Below the pieces are notes generated by a model that saw only the letters and a list, made by a program, of their open reading frames with translations, made no database searches and was not told the origin of the DNA. A DNA stretch of 49,059 nucleotides from Acidobacteriaceae bacterium (lineage in GTDB: Bacteria > Acidobacteriota > Terriglobia > Terriglobales > Acidobacteriaceae): assembly GCA_030040425.1 (NCBI GenBank), contig JASHTS010000110.1:1-49059 (forward strand), in the 5' to 3' direction. A program made the translations under genes and the position numbers. Position 1 is the stretch's first letter. Each line of letters opens with the position of its first letter. This document shows positions 18,209 to 26,433 of the stretch, piece after piece.

Positions 18209-18236
18209 TTTATACGTTTGGAATCGTTACCGTCAA
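18209..18236 (-). promoter_or_regulatory. Sigma-70-like promoter for the receptor at 14731-18039
   Basis: On the minus strand TTGACG (18231-18236) and TATAAA (18209-18214) are separated by 16 bases; both match the consensus at five of six positions. Transcription would start near 18202, leaving a leader of about 160 bases before the GTG at 18039. The position, between the HTH-TOBE stop and the receptor, means the receptor need not depend on read-through. Confidence 0.6.
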
Positions 18237-18251
18237 ATCGTCGGCGATCGG

Positions 18252-18680
18252 CTAGCGATCCTCGGGATCCATCCGTTCGATCATGACATCTGTCGATTTG
18301 ACCAGCGCCGCCACAGTCTCTCCTTTTTTGAGGCGCAATTCTCGGGCGGCGTCTGCGGTGATGATGGCCATCATTTCAGCGTCGCCTACGGCCAGGACGA
18401 CTTCCGCCATCAGGCCTTCGATGCGAACGCTTGCCACCTTGCCGACAAGCTGGTTTCTGCCGCTCACGCGCCGGTATCTGGCGCGGGATTCCGGCGCGCG
18501 CCGCGCGTTATCGGCTGCAAGAAACGGCCGAAGGCTGCTCTGCGTCAACCGATGATGGCCCCCCGGTGTCCGCGTCGTTTTCAGCTTGCCGTCCAGAATC
18601 CATTTCTTGATGGCCGGATAGCTGATCCCCAGCATCCGCGAAGCTTCGCGAGGTGTCAAAAGCTGGCGCCGGTTCTCCAT
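18252..18680 (-). CDS. HTH (excisionase/MerR-like) - TOBE/Mop fusion regulator
   Basis: A 142-residue protein with AAGGT just upstream of its ATG. Residues 6-58 form a helix-turn-helix of the excisionase/HTH_17 class (LLTPREASRMLGISYPAIKK, then the wing TTRTPGGHHRLT). Residues 72-138 form a TOBE/Mop domain (GKVASVRIEGLMAEVVLAVG ... LRLKKGETVAALVKSTDVMI), which in ModE and molbindins binds molybdate or tungstate. The combination suggests a one-component oxyanion sensor. It lies between two large TonB receptors on the same strand, 66 bases beyond one and 212 bases before the other, so these are the natural candidate targets. No molybdate ABC transporter is present in the window, so the ligand is an inference. 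Confidence 0.75.
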   Translation of the reverse strand: MENRRQLLTPREASRMLGISYPAIKKWILDGKLKTTRTPGGHHRLTQSSLRPFLAADNARRAPESRARYRRVSGRNQLVGKVASVRIEGLMAEVVLAVGDAEMMAIITADAARELRLKKGETVAALVKSTDVMIERMDPEDR

Positions 18681-18746
18681 GACCTACCTTGTTGCACCTT
18701 CCCTGCCCGCGAGGCTCGAAGAAGTATCGTCCCCATCCGCCACGCC

Positions 18747-21700
18747 TCAAAACGTGAGCTTCAAAGCCAGTTGCACCAGGCGCGGGTTGTTGACGGTCGA
18801 GTTCACCGAGCCGAATCCGAGCTGATTGATATCGTTAATCGGCATGCCGAACTGGGGATGGTTGAAGAGGTTGAAGAACTCCGCGCGGAAGTTCAGGCCC
18901 GTCTCGCGCCAGGGCAGTGCAAAATCTTTGATGGCCGAGAAGTCGGAGTTGACAAAATCGGGTCCCGTGACGGGCACACGGCCGGCATTGCCCAGCTCGC
19001 CGCTGGCTGGCGCGACGAAGCAGTCGGGGTTGATCCACTGGTGCTGGCCGTGATTTGCGGAGTAGGGATTGCACCCCGTCACCTGGTCGGGCCGGTTGTA
19101 ATTGTTGTCGTTGCCGCCCTGTTCGAAGAAAACCCCGGATTCGTTATTGCTGTCGATGAGGGGAACGGCAAATCCCGATGAGGCTCTTTCGATGAGCGTC
19201 GCCTGCCAGCCGCCGAGCACCGCGTCGGTCGCCGCGTTCCAGTTGCTGCCGAAGGTTCTGCCCTTGCCGAAAGGCAGGTCATAGATGATGCTGCCCGTGA
19301 AGCTTTGATTGAGGTCGATCTGCGACAGGGACCAGTCGAGGCTTTCCCAGTTGGGCAACGGGAAATAAGGAGCGCTCAACTCCGAGCCCAGTCCGTCGGT
19401 GAGGCCGTTGTCGTAGGTGTGCGAGTAGGTGTAGGCAACCAGCGCGTAGAGACCGTGCTTCGGCGATTTGGTCTCCGCTTTGATCTGCATGGAGTTGTAA
19501 TGCGTCTTGCCCACGTCGCCAAACAGGAAGATTGTGCCCGTGTCTGGAGGCGAGTAGGGATAGATATAAGGATCGCCGCCCGGCAGGCAGCCGAGGGTGT
19601 ATCCGGACACGGTTCCGCAAGCCGAAGGGCTGTCGGTGTCGAGATTGTTGCCGTACACCAGCAGATGGCCGCCGACCGAGCCGGCGTAGCCGGCGGTGAG
19701 CAGAACATCGCCGGGCAACTGGCGTTCGATGTCTGCATTATATTGATGAATCCGGCCGGGCTGGAAATTCTGCGGCATCCAGTTGAGCGAACCGGTGAAG
19801 TCGGCTACGGTTGGCGGAGTCGGTATGGCCATAAACCCGCTGGAGAGACTCACCGGGCCGTCGAAGTTGTCGGACTCGCCGAGATTGGGCGGATTTTGCC
19901 ACAGGCCCTGCGCGCCCTGGCTCCAGGCCGAATCGTGATAAATGCCAAAGCCGAGGCGGAGAACGGTCTTGTCGCTGCCGAGAACCTTCCAGGTGAGGCC
20001 GACGCGCGGTTCGTACGCGCCCCAGTACATATGGATGCCCGCCGCATCGCTCACCCCGTTCTGCCCCGCAATCTGAAGCTCGCCTGTCGAGGGGATGTAG
20101 TTCGCCATGCGGTTATGAACCTCGGTTTCCGGCGTGGTCATGTCCCATGCCAGGCCGAGGTTGAGGGTGAGCGACGAGGTCACCCGCCAGTCATCCTCGA
20201 CGAAGGGCCGGATGATCTTCCAGCGGCGCCCCGTAATCGCGCCATCGTAGGTCTGGTCGTGGATGGCCCCTCCCGCCATGCCCAGCAGCAGGTCGGACTC
20301 GGGATTGCCGCTGAAGTATCCTTCGTTGCCGATGAGCCAGAACCCATCTTGAAAGGCTTCGGTGCCGACATTCATCTGGTTATCGCGGAGATCGATGCCG
20401 GTGCGGATTTCATGGCGGCCGCGGATCAGGTCGACAACATCCTTGAAGGAATAGATGTCTGTTCCGCCCTGAAATGGAGAGTAGCCGCGATCGCCGAGAG
20501 ACCAATAGCCGCCATAGACTTCTGTCGAAACCAGGCCTTGGCTGTAGGAGCCGCCCGCGATGGGGGTCCCGGTGGAGGAGCAACCCAGATCGGCGTTGGG
20601 TATATCAAGGAGGGCCGATTCGCAGGTGAAGTTATCCTGCGAGGCAATGTAGTCGAAGATGCGGTCGTAGCCCAGGGTGGCCTGGTTGAGGGTGTTGGGC
20701 GAGAACACATGGCTCCAGCCGATGCCGATGTTGCGCGCGTGGTTGATCAGCGTCTCGTTGCTGCCGAAGGGATTGCCCTCTGCGAGGTATGGCGCCGGCG
20801 CGCCCCCTGGCGCAAAAGTGAACGCCTGGTCGTAACTGAAGCGGGCAAAACCATTGTCTTTCGCGCCGAAGGACCGATCGAGCCGCGCATCGAACTTGGT
20901 TTCGTTCAGGCTGCGCACGGGCTCGGTGACGTAGTTGTATCCCAGGGTCGGGCTGCCGGCAGGTAGTTCCTTGGGATTATTGGGATCCACCGGTGGATAG
21001 AGGTTCATCAGGCCCTGGCCGATGCTGCTGAACAGGCTGGATGGGATCTTGTTGCAGGGGACGCCGCCTGTCTGGATTCCGCCGGGTGCGGGTTCCGGAG
21101 CTCCGTTTTGCGATCCCACGCATTGGAAGTCCGCGCCGTCCGCGTACGGGTTGGATATTGTGGCCTGAAACGCGCCGGTCGAGGTGTTGGAGGCGTTATT
21201 GCCCCAGGGATCGTCGGAAAAGTCGCCGTTGATCATCTCCTGCGTAGGAACGAGGCCCGTGTAAACAATTCCCTCGCGCTGATACTTCTGCTCGCCATCC
21301 ACAAAGAAAAACGTTTTGTTGCGCTGGATTGGACCGCCGACAGAGCCCCCAAACTGGTTCAGGTTGAACTTCGGCGTTGTCGTGGCAAAATCGCTACGCG
21401 CGTCGAGGTCGGTGTTGCGGGCGAACTCGTAGAGCGATCCGTGGAACTCGTTCGTCCCCGATTTCGTGGTGACCAGCACCGTGGGACCGGCGCGCGTCCC
21501 GAACTCGGCAGAGTAAGTGTAGGTGAGCACTTTGAATTCCTGGATGTCATCGATCGAAGAGAAGATGCCGATGCCGCCCGCGGTCAATTCATTGTTGTCC
21601 ACGCCATCCAGAAGCCAATCGGTGCTGTTCGGCCGGGAACCGCCCACCGATAAAGAATAAGAACCGCGCGCGGACACTTCGCTGTCGGTGGCTCCGTTGA

Positions 21701-22280
21701 AGAAGCTCCCCGGATTCGTCTCCGCGGTGGCGCCGGCTGTGAGCGTCGCCAGCTGCACGAAATCGCGGCCGTTGAGAGGCAGTTGCGCCACCTGCTGCGA
21801 GGTGATTACCTGGCCAAGAGAAGGATTGGCCGTTTCCACCGTGACGGCATCGGCAGAAACCGCCACCGTGGTCACCACCGTTGCCGGTACGAGCGCGAAG
21901 TCCACTTCCCTGGCCTCGTCCACCTGCAGCTGCAGGTTCACGGTTTCGGCGCTTTGGAAGCCCGTCGCATTCACATGCACGGTGTACACGCCGACCGGGA
22001 GCAACGGAACCAGATAGTGTCCTGCGTCGTCCGCTTTCACAGCGCGGATCTGGCCTGTCTGCTGGGATGTGACCGTCACGGCTGCGCCCGGAATGCCCGA
22101 TCCGGATTTGTCGGTCACATTTCCGGAAAAACTGCCCGTCGCCTGGCCGTGGAGGCTCAGGGGCAGGAAAAGCGCCATGGCGAAGGCGAGCCACAGTGGC
22201 CATCGGCGCGTGCGAATTCCGGTACGCGGTTTCTCAATCGGACTCTCGTCCCACGACAGACGATCCACGATAGGCTGCAT
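18747..22280 (-). CDS. Oar-like TonB-dependent receptor
   Basis: An 1177-residue receptor. The open frame extends 167 codons further, but the ATG at 22280 has a perfect GAGGAGG in front and leads into a signal region (basic RTRRWPLWLAFAMALFLPL, cleavage near HGQA at about residue 46). Residues about 48-135 form the regulatory Ig-like domain (FSGNVTDKSGSGIPGAAVTV). The plug has LPLNGRDFVQLATLTAG and YSAEFGTRAGP, and the barrel finishes with the aromatic ALKLTF. Compared with the receptor at 14731-18039 it has the same architecture but a clearly different barrel. Ligand unknown. It is transcribed away from the injection-system operon from the promoter at 22366-22393. Confidence 0.88.
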   Translation of the reverse strand: MQPIVDRLSWDESPIEKPRTGIRTRRWPLWLAFAMALFLPLSLHGQATGSFSGNVTDKSGSGIPGAAVTVTSQQTGQIRAVKADDAGHYLVPLLPVGVYTVHVNATGFQSAETVNLQLQVDEAREVDFALVPATVVTTVAVSADAVTVETANPSLGQVITSQQVAQLPLNGRDFVQLATLTAGATAETNPGSFFNGATDSEVSARGSYSLSVGGSRPNSTDWLLDGVDNNELTAGGIGIFSSIDDIQEFKVLTYTYSAEFGTRAGPTVLVTTKSGTNEFHGSLYEFARNTDLDARSDFATTTPKFNLNQFGGSVGGPIQRNKTFFFVDGEQKYQREGIVYTGLVPTQEMINGDFSDDPWGNNASNTSTGAFQATISNPYADGADFQCVGSQNGAPEPAPGGIQTGGVPCNKIPSSLFSSIGQGLMNLYPPVDPNNPKELPAGSPTLGYNYVTEPVRSLNETKFDARLDRSFGAKDNGFARFSYDQAFTFAPGGAPAPYLAEGNPFGSNETLINHARNIGIGWSHVFSPNTLNQATLGYDRIFDYIASQDNFTCESALLDIPNADLGCSSTGTPIAGGSYSQGLVSTEVYGGYWSLGDRGYSPFQGGTDIYSFKDVVDLIRGRHEIRTGIDLRDNQMNVGTEAFQDGFWLIGNEGYFSGNPESDLLLGMAGGAIHDQTYDGAITGRRWKIIRPFVEDDWRVTSSLTLNLGLAWDMTTPETEVHNRMANYIPSTGELQIAGQNGVSDAAGIHMYWGAYEPRVGLTWKVLGSDKTVLRLGFGIYHDSAWSQGAQGLWQNPPNLGESDNFDGPVSLSSGFMAIPTPPTVADFTGSLNWMPQNFQPGRIHQYNADIERQLPGDVLLTAGYAGSVGGHLLVYGNNLDTDSPSACGTVSGYTLGCLPGGDPYIYPYSPPDTGTIFLFGDVGKTHYNSMQIKAETKSPKHGLYALVAYTYSHTYDNGLTDGLGSELSAPYFPLPNWESLDWSLSQIDLNQSFTGSIIYDLPFGKGRTFGSNWNAATDAVLGGWQATLIERASSGFAVPLIDSNNESGVFFEQGGNDNNYNRPDQVTGCNPYSANHGQHQWINPDCFVAPASGELGNAGRVPVTGPDFVNSDFSAIKDFALPWRETGLNFRAEFFNLFNHPQFGMPINDINQLGFGSVNSTVNNPRLVQLALKLTF

Positions 22281-22349
22281 CACGACCCTCCTCCTCAAAA
22301 CCGAGCTATCCAGCGACTCTTTGAACGAAATGGGAATCTTTGAGAGGTG

Positions 22350-22365
22350 ATGACTGAATGACTCA
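22350..22365. repeat. Tandem 8-bp repeat at the receptor transcription start
   Basis: ATGACTGA is followed immediately by ATGACTCA, differing in one base. The pair begins directly after the -10 box of the minus-strand promoter, so it covers the expected +1 position. It could be a regulator-binding site; no factor can be named. Confidence 0.35.
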
Positions 22366-22393
22366 ATATTAGGATTTGTGCATAGAAAGTCAA
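22366..22393 (-). promoter_or_regulatory. Sigma-70-like promoter for the receptor at 18747-22280
   Basis: Minus-strand -35 TTGACT (22388-22393) and -10 TAATAT (22366-22371) are separated by 16 bases in a locally AT-rich patch. The start of transcription would lie near 22359, giving a leader of about 80 bases before the strong Shine-Dalgarno and ATG at 22280. Confidence 0.6.
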
Positions 22394-22546
22394 CGTAAAG
22401 CTTTGCCGGCGGCGACGAAACATCCTCCGCGGCAAAGCATCGGGAACCAGGAAAAAAGCAATTGCACCCGCGGTGAAGCAAGGGAAAAGTGATAGTCCAG
22501 CTTCCGCGTGAAACGCCAGCCGCTCCAAATGCACTATCCCTTGAAG

Positions 22547-22607
22547 CTCCAGCAAAACTGGAGAGCAGCCGGCTCCAGCCGGCGGGGCGTGCCCCAGGCC
22601 CGAGGCC
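22547..22607. repeat. Cluster of consecutive inverted repeats
   Basis: Three hairpins follow one another almost without gaps: CTCCAG/CTGGAG (22547-22563, loop CAAAA), GCCGGC/GCCGGC (22568-22583, loop TCCA) and GGGG/CCCC (22584-22595, loop CGTG). A weaker GGCC/GGCC pair follows at 22597-22607. This looks like a REP/BIME-type palindromic unit or a structured RNA. There is no T-run after it on either strand, so it is not a standard terminator. Confidence 0.45.
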
Positions 22608-22836
22608 AGGATCCGGGAAATGGCAACAGGTGACATTCGACGTGCCCTGCCGCTGCCCTTGGTCGGCTATGCCGGCCCGTCTGTATCGGCGCACCCCGGA
22701 ACTCTTCGCATTCGGCCGCACTCCCTCTGCGGCCTTACGCCTCCTGGGCGGTTCAGCCGTTTTGCACAAAAGTCCGGGCATTTTGCTTTTTTCTCAAAAA
22801 AATCCGGATCAAAGCAAAGATTCGCAGGTATCATGT

Positions 22837-22858
22837 GGCTCTTCAGGACAAAAGAGCC
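22837..22858 (+). other. Hairpin in the injection-system leader
   Basis: A seven-base-pair stem GGCTCTT/AAGAGCC encloses an eight-base loop. No U-tract follows. It lies about 160 bases before the sheath gene, just after the AT-rich stretch, and could stabilise the leader RNA or bind a regulator. Confidence 0.35.
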
Positions 22859-22903
22859 TTGAGCTGCTGGAGTTAGCTTCCCCTCTCGGTGGTTGTTTCC
22901 GCT

Positions 22904-22917
22904 CAGGGAAATCCCTG
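22904..22917. promoter_or_regulatory. Perfect 14-bp inverted repeat upstream of the sheath gene
   Basis: CAGGGA-AA-TCCCTG is a perfect six-base inverted repeat with a two-base spacer, 100 bases upstream of the sheath ATG. The symmetry fits a dimeric repressor or activator site. A regulator cannot be named. Confidence 0.35.
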
Positions 22918-23016
22918 GCACATTTCACCAATCCATACCAGTCCACATCAGGCCGCGGCGCAATTTGCTGTCAAGGTATCGCACCGCGCAAGGAGCGATG
23001 AAAGGAGAACGGAGTC

Positions 23017-24960
23017 ATGGGCACCTACACCTATCCCGGCGTTTACATCGAGGAGCTTCCTAGCGGGGTGAACACCATTTCCGGTGTGGCCACGTCGGTG
23101 GCCGCTTTTGTGGGCTGGGCGCCACAGGGCCCCACCAACGAGGCCGTGCTGGTGCAGAGCTTCATGGACTACCAGAGGCAGTTCGGAGGGCTGGACGCGC
23201 GCAGCCTGTTGGGCTACGCAGTCTCTCAATTTTTCAACAACGGCGGCCAGCAGGCATACATCGTGCGCCTGGCGCAGACCACAGAGATCACGTCGGGCAC
23301 GGGCACCGCGCCAACTCCCGGTTCCGCGACGGTGGCCGCGGCCGGCGGCAGCGTTACGTTTACGGCGAAGAACGTGGGCGCCTGGTCCAGCGCCTATGGC
23401 GTCCAAGTCTCGGCGAGCTCCGGGGAAACCTTCACTTTGTCGACGGTTTACGCGCCGCAGGGAACGCCTCTGGTGACGATGGAAACCGTCACCGGCGTAT
23501 CCGTGGCCTCGCTCGGATCGGCCAAATCAAATTATCTGAACCTGACCGACAGCGGAACCCCTACGGCCGCGCCCGCGAACGGGCTTTACATGTTGACCGC
23601 CGGAACCGACGGCGATGGGGTCGATGTTCCGGCGGCGGCCTCGGCAACGGCAACGCTTTTTGCGCAGGGAAGCACGACCGCCGGCTTCGCATTCAGCGCG
23701 CAGAGCCCCGGGGCCTGGGGAAACTCGCTTGCCATCGGGGCTACGCCGCAGCCCGGCGACACGACTGGCACGCGGTTCAGCGTCAACGTGGTCTCCATCA
23801 GCGCCAACGGTACGCTTTCCGTGGTTGAGAATTTCAATAATCTCTCGGTCAATCCCACCGATCCCTCCTACGTGGTGACGGTTCTCAACAGCGACTCGAA
23901 CTACGTGACCGCAGCGGCCGTGGGAACGCCGACAGCCACGCTGAACAGCCCCTTCCCTCCGTCGGCATCCAGCTCCGCTCCCTATGCCTCGCCGCCCTTC
24001 CTCACCGGCGGGTACGACGGCGTGGTTTTGGATCCCACCGCCGACAGCTCCAGCGGCGGACTGTTCATGACCGCGCTGAATGCCTCGGGCACCGGCAGCG
24101 GCGGCGTGCACCTGCTCGACAACGTGTCCATCTTCAATCTGCTGTGCGTGCCGGGCGAATCGGAGGCCTCCACCATCTCGCTGCTGCAGGAGTACTGCAA
24201 CAAGCAGCGGGCCTTCTACATCGTCGATGCGCCCCAGACGGCGACCTTCTCCGGTCTGCAAACCTCGGGGCCGGCAGGTGTTGATAGCGGCAGCATCACC
24301 GGGCAATACTCCATCAACTCGGCCTACTACTTCCCCTGGGTCGAAGCCCCGGATCCATTGATCGGCAATCGGCAGAAGCTGTTTCCGCCATGCGGCTTCG
24401 TGGCCGGCATCTATGCCTCGACCGATGCCACGCGTGGAGTGTGGAAGGCGCCGGCAGGCATCGACGCCAGCCTGACCGGCAACTCGGGACTGCAATATGT
24501 TCTGACCGACTTGCAGAACGGCAGCCTCAATACCCAAGGCATCAATTGCCTGCGCCAGTTCAATGTCTACGGCGACGTCGTCTGGGGTGCGCGGACCTTG
24601 CAGGGCAGCGATCAGGCCGGCTCGCAATGGAAATATGTGCCCATCCGGCGGCTGGCGCTCTTCATCGAGTCCAGCCTGTACGAGGGCACGCAATGGGTGG
24701 TGTTCGAACCCAATGACCAGACCCTGTGGGGCCAGATCCGGCTCAACGTCGGCACCTTTCTGCAGGGCCTGTTTCTGCAGGGAGCGTTCGCGGGCACCAC
24801 GCCGGCGCAGGCCTATTTCGTGAAATGCGATGCGGACAACAATCCCCAGTCGAGCATCGCCCTGGGAATCGTGAATATTCTGGTGGGCTTCGCGCCGCTC
24901 TATCCCGCGGAGTTTGTCGTGATTCAGATCCAGCAGATTGCCGGACAGACACAGTCGTAA
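23017..24960 (+). CDS. Contractile injection system sheath protein
   Basis: A 647-residue sheath subunit, the contractile outer layer of an eCIS particle. A strong AAGGAG and GGAG precede the ATG. The N-terminus GTYTYPGVYIEELPSG is the standard sheath opening that forms the interlocking strand. The conserved C-terminal third contains RRLALFIESSLYEGTQWVVF, then PNDQTLWGQIRLNVGTFL, as in Afp2-4, Pvc and phage sheaths. The protein is longer than Afp sheaths (roughly 350-470 residues) because of a Thr/Ser/Gly/Ala-rich insertion at about residues 95-330. Within it two related modules can be seen (AKNVGAWSSAYGVQV near 116 and AQSPGAWGNSLAIGA near 228). Only one sheath gene is present, unlike Afp/PVC with three. 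The tube gene follows after 12 bases. Confidence 0.95.
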   Translation: MGTYTYPGVYIEELPSGVNTISGVATSVAAFVGWAPQGPTNEAVLVQSFMDYQRQFGGLDARSLLGYAVSQFFNNGGQQAYIVRLAQTTEITSGTGTAPTPGSATVAAAGGSVTFTAKNVGAWSSAYGVQVSASSGETFTLSTVYAPQGTPLVTMETVTGVSVASLGSAKSNYLNLTDSGTPTAAPANGLYMLTAGTDGDGVDVPAAASATATLFAQGSTTAGFAFSAQSPGAWGNSLAIGATPQPGDTTGTRFSVNVVSISANGTLSVVENFNNLSVNPTDPSYVVTVLNSDSNYVTAAAVGTPTATLNSPFPPSASSSAPYASPPFLTGGYDGVVLDPTADSSSGGLFMTALNASGTGSGGVHLLDNVSIFNLLCVPGESEASTISLLQEYCNKQRAFYIVDAPQTATFSGLQTSGPAGVDSGSITGQYSINSAYYFPWVEAPDPLIGNRQKLFPPCGFVAGIYASTDATRGVWKAPAGIDASLTGNSGLQYVLTDLQNGSLNTQGINCLRQFNVYGDVVWGARTLQGSDQAGSQWKYVPIRRLALFIESSLYEGTQWVVFEPNDQTLWGQIRLNVGTFLQGLFLQGAFAGTTPAQAYFVKCDADNNPQSSIALGIVNILVGFAPLYPAEFVVIQIQQIAGQTQS

Positions 24961-24972
24961 GGAGGCAAGACC

Positions 24973-25500
24973 ATGGCTCAGTTTCCAGCGAATCCAACGC
25001 GCTTGGATCCATACAAGAACTTCAAGTTCCGATTGAAATGGGACGGCAAGTACGTTTACGGCGGCAGCAAGCTCTCCGCGCTCAAGCGGACGACGGAAGT
25101 GGTGGAGCACCGGGCCGGCGGCGATCCCTCGACTTCGCACAAGTCGCCGGGGCGCAACAAATTCGAGGCCATCACCCTGGAGCGGGGACTCACGCAGGAC
25201 CTCGCCTTTCACGATTGGGCCGGTCTGGTGTGGAACTACGGCTCGGCGCTGGGCTCGGAAGTGTCTTTGGCCAACTTCCGGAAAGATATCTACCTCGAGC
25301 TCTACAACGAAGCGGGCCAGCTGGTGATCGCGTACAAAATTTACCGGTGCTGGGTTTCGGAGTATCAGGCCATGCCCGACCTGGACGCCAACGCGAATGC
25401 CATCGCCATCGAGCACATCAAGCTGGAGAACGAGGGCTTCGAGCGGGATACCAGTGTGGTTGAGCCGACTGAGCCCACTTTGAGCACCGTGAACGCGTAG
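24973..25500 (+). CDS. Contractile injection system inner tube protein
   Basis: A 175-residue tube subunit of the T4 gp19/Afp1/Pvc1 family; hexamers stack to form the channel expelled on contraction. AAGGAGG directly upstream gives strong translation. Recognisable features are the N-terminal RLDPYKNFKFRLKWDG, the central RNKFEAITLERGLTQDLAFHDW, and IEHIKLENEGFERD near the end, typical of the conserved phage-tail TIGR02241-like family. It is only 12 bases after the sheath gene, so these two most abundant components are made from one message segment. A terminator-like hairpin overlaps its stop codon and separates it from the less abundant parts. Confidence 0.95.
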   Translation: MAQFPANPTRLDPYKNFKFRLKWDGKYVYGGSKLSALKRTTEVVEHRAGGDPSTSHKSPGRNKFEAITLERGLTQDLAFHDWAGLVWNYGSALGSEVSLANFRKDIYLELYNEAGQLVIAYKIYRCWVSEYQAMPDLDANANAIAIEHIKLENEGFERDTSVVEPTEPTLSTVNA

Positions 25501-25520
25501 CCGCGTTCGCTGCGTTTTTT
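25491..25520 (+). terminator. Terminator-like hairpin after the tube gene
   Basis: GAACGCG (25491-25497) pairs with CGCGTTC (25502-25508) around a four-base loop that includes the tube stop codon, followed after six bases by six T residues (25515-25520). The gap before the T-run makes this weaker than a textbook terminator. Partial termination would lower expression of the downstream assembly genes relative to sheath and tube. Confidence 0.45.
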
Positions 25521-25725
25521 CTTTGCCAGCAGTTTGGGAGTGAGCGCGGAAGCCCGCCCGCCGGCGGGACCGCAGCTCCGTGGTGGCTGCATCGGCCCTC
25601 AGGTCTGCAGCTCACACTCAAGCATTTTCCCTAACCGTCGCGGCGCCGCAGGCCGGGAACCTGGCGGCGCGGCAAGCAATCCGCCGGCCGGGGCGCTCTT
25701 GGGGAAGCATGGGAGCGAGTTCGCG

Positions 25726-26433
25726 ATGACGAGTATTTCCGATTCCGAATGCCTCGCCTTGTGGGAGCGCGGCTACAGCCTGCACGCCCTCGATAGAGGG
25801 CTTCTTCTCCTTGGAATGGAGATCCCCGAAGCCTCATACGACGCCCTTGCGGACTGGCCGCTGGGCGAGCGCAACCTGGCGCTCGCGGCTCTGCGCAGCC
25901 GCTGTTTCGGCTCTCGCCTGCAGGCATGGGCCGCCTGCGCGCAGTGCGGCGAAAAGATGGAGTTCGATCTGGATGGCCGCCTGCTGGCCGGCCGCGCAGG
26001 GCAGACCGGCGCCGGTGCCCCGGTCGAGGTGAACGGGCATTTTTATCGGCTGCCGACCAGCCGCGATCTGGCGCAGGCTGCGCAGGAGGGAGACGCATTT
26101 CAGGCGGCGGTTCGCATCGTGGACGCCTGCCGAGTGGATGCAGGCGCGCCGGCGCAGTGGACCGAAGAAGAAGTGGAAGCCGTGGGCAATGGCATGGCGC
26201 TCGCCGATCCGATGGCCGAGATCGTGATGGACCTCACCTGCCCTGCGTGCGGGAATCAGTCGAGTGAGGCTCTCGACCTCGTCGATTTTCTCTGGTCCGA
26301 GATCGAAGCGCGGGCCAGGCGGCTGCTCCGCGAGCTTCATGCGCTGGCTTCGGCGTACGGCTGGCCGGAGAAAGAAATCCTCTCGCTGAGCGATCGTCGC
26401 AGGCGACTCTACGTGGAGATGGTGCGGGGATGA
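25726..26433 (+). CDS. T4 gp26/gp28-like baseplate protein with zinc-ribbon cysteines
   Basis: A 235-residue protein in the position occupied in many eCIS and T4-like tail loci by a small baseplate-hub protein. The ATG at 25726 is selected because an in-frame extension to 25534 lacks a ribosome site and has non-protein-like composition. Two CxxC pairs (C71/C74 and C172/C175) could bind one zinc; between them lie a beta segment (GHFYRLPTSRDLAQAAQ) and a helical segment. The last 60 residues are helical and basic (RRRRLY). Family assignment is by position and pattern and could be wrong in detail. It starts 225 bases after the tube gene and overlaps the next gene by four bases (ATGA). Confidence 0.6.
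   Translation: MTSISDSECLALWERGYSLHALDRGLLLLGMEIPEASYDALADWPLGERNLALAALRSRCFGSRLQAWAACAQCGEKMEFDLDGRLLAGRAGQTGAGAPVEVNGHFYRLPTSRDLAQAAQEGDAFQAAVRIVDACRVDAGAPAQWTEEEVEAVGNGMALADPMAEIVMDLTCPACGNQSSEALDLVDFLWSEIEARARRLLRELHALASAYGWPEKEILSLSDRRRRLYVEMVRG

Larger units (their letters stand above)
22281..23016. other. Intergenic region between the receptor gene and the injection-system operon
   Basis: A 736-base region without a supported gene; open frames here lack ribosome sites and recognisable translation. From left to right it holds tandem 8-mers (22350-22365), a minus-strand promoter (22366-22393), a hairpin cluster (22547-22607), an AT-rich stretch with A- and T-runs (about 22758-22825), a hairpin (22837-22858), a perfect inverted repeat (22904-22917) and the ribosome site of the sheath gene. 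I could not find a convincing -35/-10 pair for the rightward operon; its promoter is probably within the AT-rich part and may use another sigma factor or an activator. Confidence 0.6.

Noticed and set aside
19305-20966. 553-codon plus-strand frame inside the receptor at 18747-22280
   Set aside because: Shadow frame of low-complexity composition; no ribosome site and no domain.
22916-22921. TGGCAC resembling a sigma-54 -24 box before the sheath gene
   Set aside because: The required TTGCA-like -12 element is absent at the right spacing (ACCAA is found instead).
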